From NCBI GenBank assembly GCA_022712845.1, contig JAFLJV010000248.1:1-7997 (forward strand): DNA of 7,997 nucleotides, written 5' to 3'. Below the pieces are notes generated by a model. That model searched no databases. It saw only the letters and a list, made by a program, of their open reading frames with translations, and had not been told where the DNA came from. Shown here one piece after another: positions 7,200-7,997 of this stretch. A program made the position numbers and the translations under genes. How positions within the stretch are numbered: the first letter of the stretch is position 1; each line of letters starts with the position of its first letter. This DNA is from Sulfurimonas sp. (GTDB taxonomy: Bacteria > Campylobacterota > Campylobacteria > Campylobacterales > Sulfurimonadaceae).

Positions 7200-7622
7200 C
7201 TATTTACACTCACTCATCTTGATATCACTTTTACCATCTTCTCCACCTTCAGCTCTATCAGCACCCAAAGAGATAAGTTCAATACGATCATCATCATTTA
7301 TATAAATAAACTCTTTTTGCCAAGAGTCTTTTGGCATTTTGTTATCTTTAAAATAACCACTACTTGAGTAATTTGGGTATTTTTCTATATCAGGATTTAT
7401 CACCAAAGCAGTTAATCCCTCTTCAGTTGTCGGGTAGGTACTATTATCAACTTTAAACATATCAAGAGCACCGTTATATATGCTTTTCATCTGAACACAA
7501 ACCAAGTTTCTTTTAGCTTCTTCACCTTTTCCTGTAAGACTCGGCATTACCATCGCCGCTAATGTCCCTAAGATAACTATCACTATAATCAACTCTATAA
7601 GTGAGAATCCTTTTCTTTTCAT
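7200..7622 (-). CDS. gspG: Type II secretion system major pseudopilin GspG
   Basis: Main subunit of the pseudopilus that acts as a piston or screw during secretion. The 140 residues begin with the leader MKRKG, cut after Gly5, then FSLIELIIVIVILGTLAAM with Glu at mature position 5. Conserved GspG elements follow: YPTTEEGLTAL (63-73), MPKDSWQKEFIYI (96-108) and the C-terminal loop SLGADRAEGGEDGKSDI (118-134), which forms the calcium-binding site in characterised GspG proteins; its acidic residues are present. Cys42 and Cys139 could form a disulfide, which is inference. Length is typical. It is the first gene of the operon, with an ATG start and AAGG 6 bases upstream. Being promoter-proximal fits the need for far more GspG than other components. 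Similar genes exist in type IV pili, but the C-terminal loop and the neighbours are specific to T2SS. Confidence 0.97.
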   Translation of the reverse strand: MKRKGFSLIELIIVIVILGTLAAMVMPSLTGKGEEAKRNLVCVQMKSIYNGALDMFKVDNSTYPTTEEGLTALVINPDIEKYPNYSSSGYFKDNKMPKDSWQKEFIYINDDDRIELISLGADRAEGGEDGKSDIKMSECK

Positions 7623-7628
7623 AAATAA

Positions 7629-7632
7629 CCTT
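7629..7632 (-). promoter_or_regulatory. Ribosome binding site of gspG
   Basis: AAGG on the minus strand lies 6 bases before the gspG ATG. It is short but well spaced, and it is the only purine-rich match upstream of this start. Confidence 0.65.
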
Positions 7633-7651
7633 AATATATTTTAATTTATCT

Positions 7652-7657
7652 ATTATA
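7652..7657 (-). promoter_or_regulatory. Probable operon promoter (-10 box)
   Basis: A perfect TATAAT on the minus strand, preceded by a T-rich stretch (CTTTTTTCAT) and with no recognisable -35 box at 17 bases. This is the usual form of vegetative promoters in Campylobacterota, where periodic AT-rich DNA replaces the -35 element. Initiation near 7645 would leave a 5' leader of about 23 bases with the ribosome binding site in place. TATAAT also occurs elsewhere in this AT-rich region, so the choice rests on proximity to gspG and on the flanking repeats. Confidence 0.6.
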
Positions 7658-7680
7658 ATGAAAAAAGCTTATATATAATA

Positions 7681-7701
7681 AAAACACTTACAAAACACTT
7701 A
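7681..7701 (-). repeat. Tandem direct repeat, 2 x 10 bases at 11-base spacing (possible activator site)
   Basis: AAAACACTTA occurs at 7681-7690 and again, identically, at 7692-7701 (TAAGTGTTTT twice on the minus strand). The one-base gap puts the copies one helical turn apart, on the same face of the DNA. Relative to the inferred start at 7645 they cover about -36 to -56, the usual place for an activator that contacts RNA polymerase. OmpR/PhoB-family response regulators bind tandem repeats with this spacing. The repeat is seen directly; its regulatory role is inference. Confidence 0.5.
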
Positions 7702-7762
7702 TCAATAAACTTCTTTTATCTATTCATTCACAAAACCAAATAAAATTAATAATTTATACTTA

Positions 7763-7784
7763 TATTATAAAACGTTATATAATA
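7763..7784. repeat. Near-perfect 22-base palindrome centred on AACGTT
   Basis: The stretch pairs with its own reverse complement at 10 of 11 positions; the only mismatch is A7770 with A7777. Each arm carries a TATAAT, reading left on one side (7764-7769) and right on the other (7778-7783). It could be the operator of a dimeric regulator or a pair of back-to-back promoter elements; AT-rich composition makes some of the symmetry easy to get by chance. Confidence 0.45.
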
Positions 7785-7898
7785 GATTAAGATTACATAT
7801 ATTTCGTTTAGTATCACATTATAAAACAATTATTAAAATTAATTATCGTTATCTACGACTTAATTAAAAAAACGGGTGCTTACTTTTCTATTTTTTCT

Positions 7899-7904
7899 TA
7901 TAAT
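7899..7904 (+). promoter_or_regulatory. Plus-strand promoter-like -10 box
   Basis: A perfect TATAAT preceded by a T-rich stretch (TTTTCTATTTTTTC), the same arrangement as at the operon promoter but facing right. A transcript would begin near 7911 and run off the window. No -35 match is seen. It would serve a divergent gene or RNA whose body lies beyond 7997. Confidence 0.4.
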
Positions 7905-7969
7905 TTACCAAATAATAATCTACTAAATTTAGCTTCAAACTTTTACCGAGACCACGATGTAAACTAATC

Positions 7970-7981
7970 ATCCTAAAGGAT
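7970..7981. other. Small hairpin near the right edge
   Basis: ATCC-TAAA-GGAT can form a 4-base-pair stem with a four-base loop. No run of T follows on either strand, so it does not look like an intrinsic terminator. It lies in the GC-richer end segment and could be part of an RNA structure cut by the window edge. Confidence 0.3.
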
Positions 7982-7997
7982 CAGCTTCGCAAGTTAT

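Larger units (their letters stand above)
7623..7997. other. Intergenic region upstream of the T2SS operon
   Basis: These 375 bases hold no convincing protein gene. The first ~285 bases are extremely AT-rich and contain the gspG ribosome binding site, the likely operon promoter, the 10-base tandem repeats, the 22-base palindrome, and a sequence resembling a Fur box (7835-7853). The last ~55 bases are clearly richer in G and C and contain a small hairpin. Open frames there are short: on the minus strand an ATG near 7969 gives only 27 codons with no spaced ribosome binding site. I see no tRNA, rRNA or recognisable riboswitch motif. Confidence 0.7.

Noticed and set aside
58..7622. Type IV pilus or MSHA-type pilus locus
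   Set aside because: Pseudopilins, GspF and GspD have pilus homologues, but the GspG calcium loop, GspK, a PDZ-containing GspC and the GspL/GspM pair identify a T2SS.
7864..7885. Intrinsic terminator on the minus strand (GCACCCG followed by seven T)
   Set aside because: There is a T run, but no complementary GC-rich arm close enough to form a hairpin.
7873..7890. Sigma-54 promoter suggested by the CGGGTGCTTAC stretch
   Set aside because: The required GC dinucleotide is not found 10 bases after the GG, and the rest of the consensus does not match.
7886..7969. Minus-strand open frame of 27 codons starting near 7969
   Set aside because: No spaced ribosome binding site, no recognisable motif, and short frames of this size are expected by chance.
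7955..7997. Integron attC, XerH dif or IS end at the right edge
   Set aside because: A GTTAT at the edge and a small hairpin are not enough; no core-site pairing, 28-base dif structure or terminal inverted repeat can be shown inside the window.

Overview
The window is almost entirely one minus-strand operon for a type II secretion system (T2SS). The DNA is very AT-rich (roughly 30% GC by eye). The proteins are rich in Lys, Ile, Asn and Leu, genes overlap by a few bases, and promoters look like a bare TATAAT with T-rich DNA upstream. Together this suggests a Campylobacterota (epsilonproteobacterial) chromosome, most likely a free-living Sulfurimonas/Arcobacter/Sulfuricurvum-type organism. The genus is inference; no marker gene fixes it.

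Layout in transcription order (right to left): a ~375-base non-coding region (7623-7997) holds the probable operon promoter. Then come gspG (major pseudopilin), a minor pseudopilin of GspH/I/J type, gspF (inner-membrane platform), gspK (tip pseudopilin), gspL and gspM (assembly platform), a gspN-like gene, gspC (inner/outer membrane connector with a PDZ domain) and gspD (outer-membrane secretin). The first 19 codons of a further gene, probably the ATPase gene gspE, start on the gspD stop codon and run off the left edge. Every junction is an overlap or a gap of at most 3 bases, so the genes are very probably one translationally coupled transcript. No terminator is visible, so the operon continues past position 1.

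How the parts fit: GspD forms the outer-membrane channel. GspC joins it to the inner-membrane platform of GspF, GspL and GspM. The ATPase at the left edge would drive assembly of a GspG pseudopilus capped by GspK and the minor pseudopilin. The gene order (G, H-like, F, K, L, M, N, C, D, E) is rearranged from the usual C-D-E-F-G-H-I-J-K-L-M-N order, and separate gspI and gspJ genes, a prepilin peptidase and a pilotin are absent here. GspL, GspM and GspN are shorter than their proteobacterial counterparts.

I found no entirely new system. The points most worth a second look are: a pair of identical 10-base direct repeats at 11-base spacing placed like an activator site upstream of the gspG promoter; a near-perfect 22-base palindrome further upstream; a GC-richer stretch behind a plus-strand promoter-like sequence at the right edge (possible RNA leader or ncRNA); a cysteine cluster in the minor pseudopilin; Ala instead of Gly before the predicted cleavage site in both minor pseudopilins; and TTG starts on two consecutive genes.
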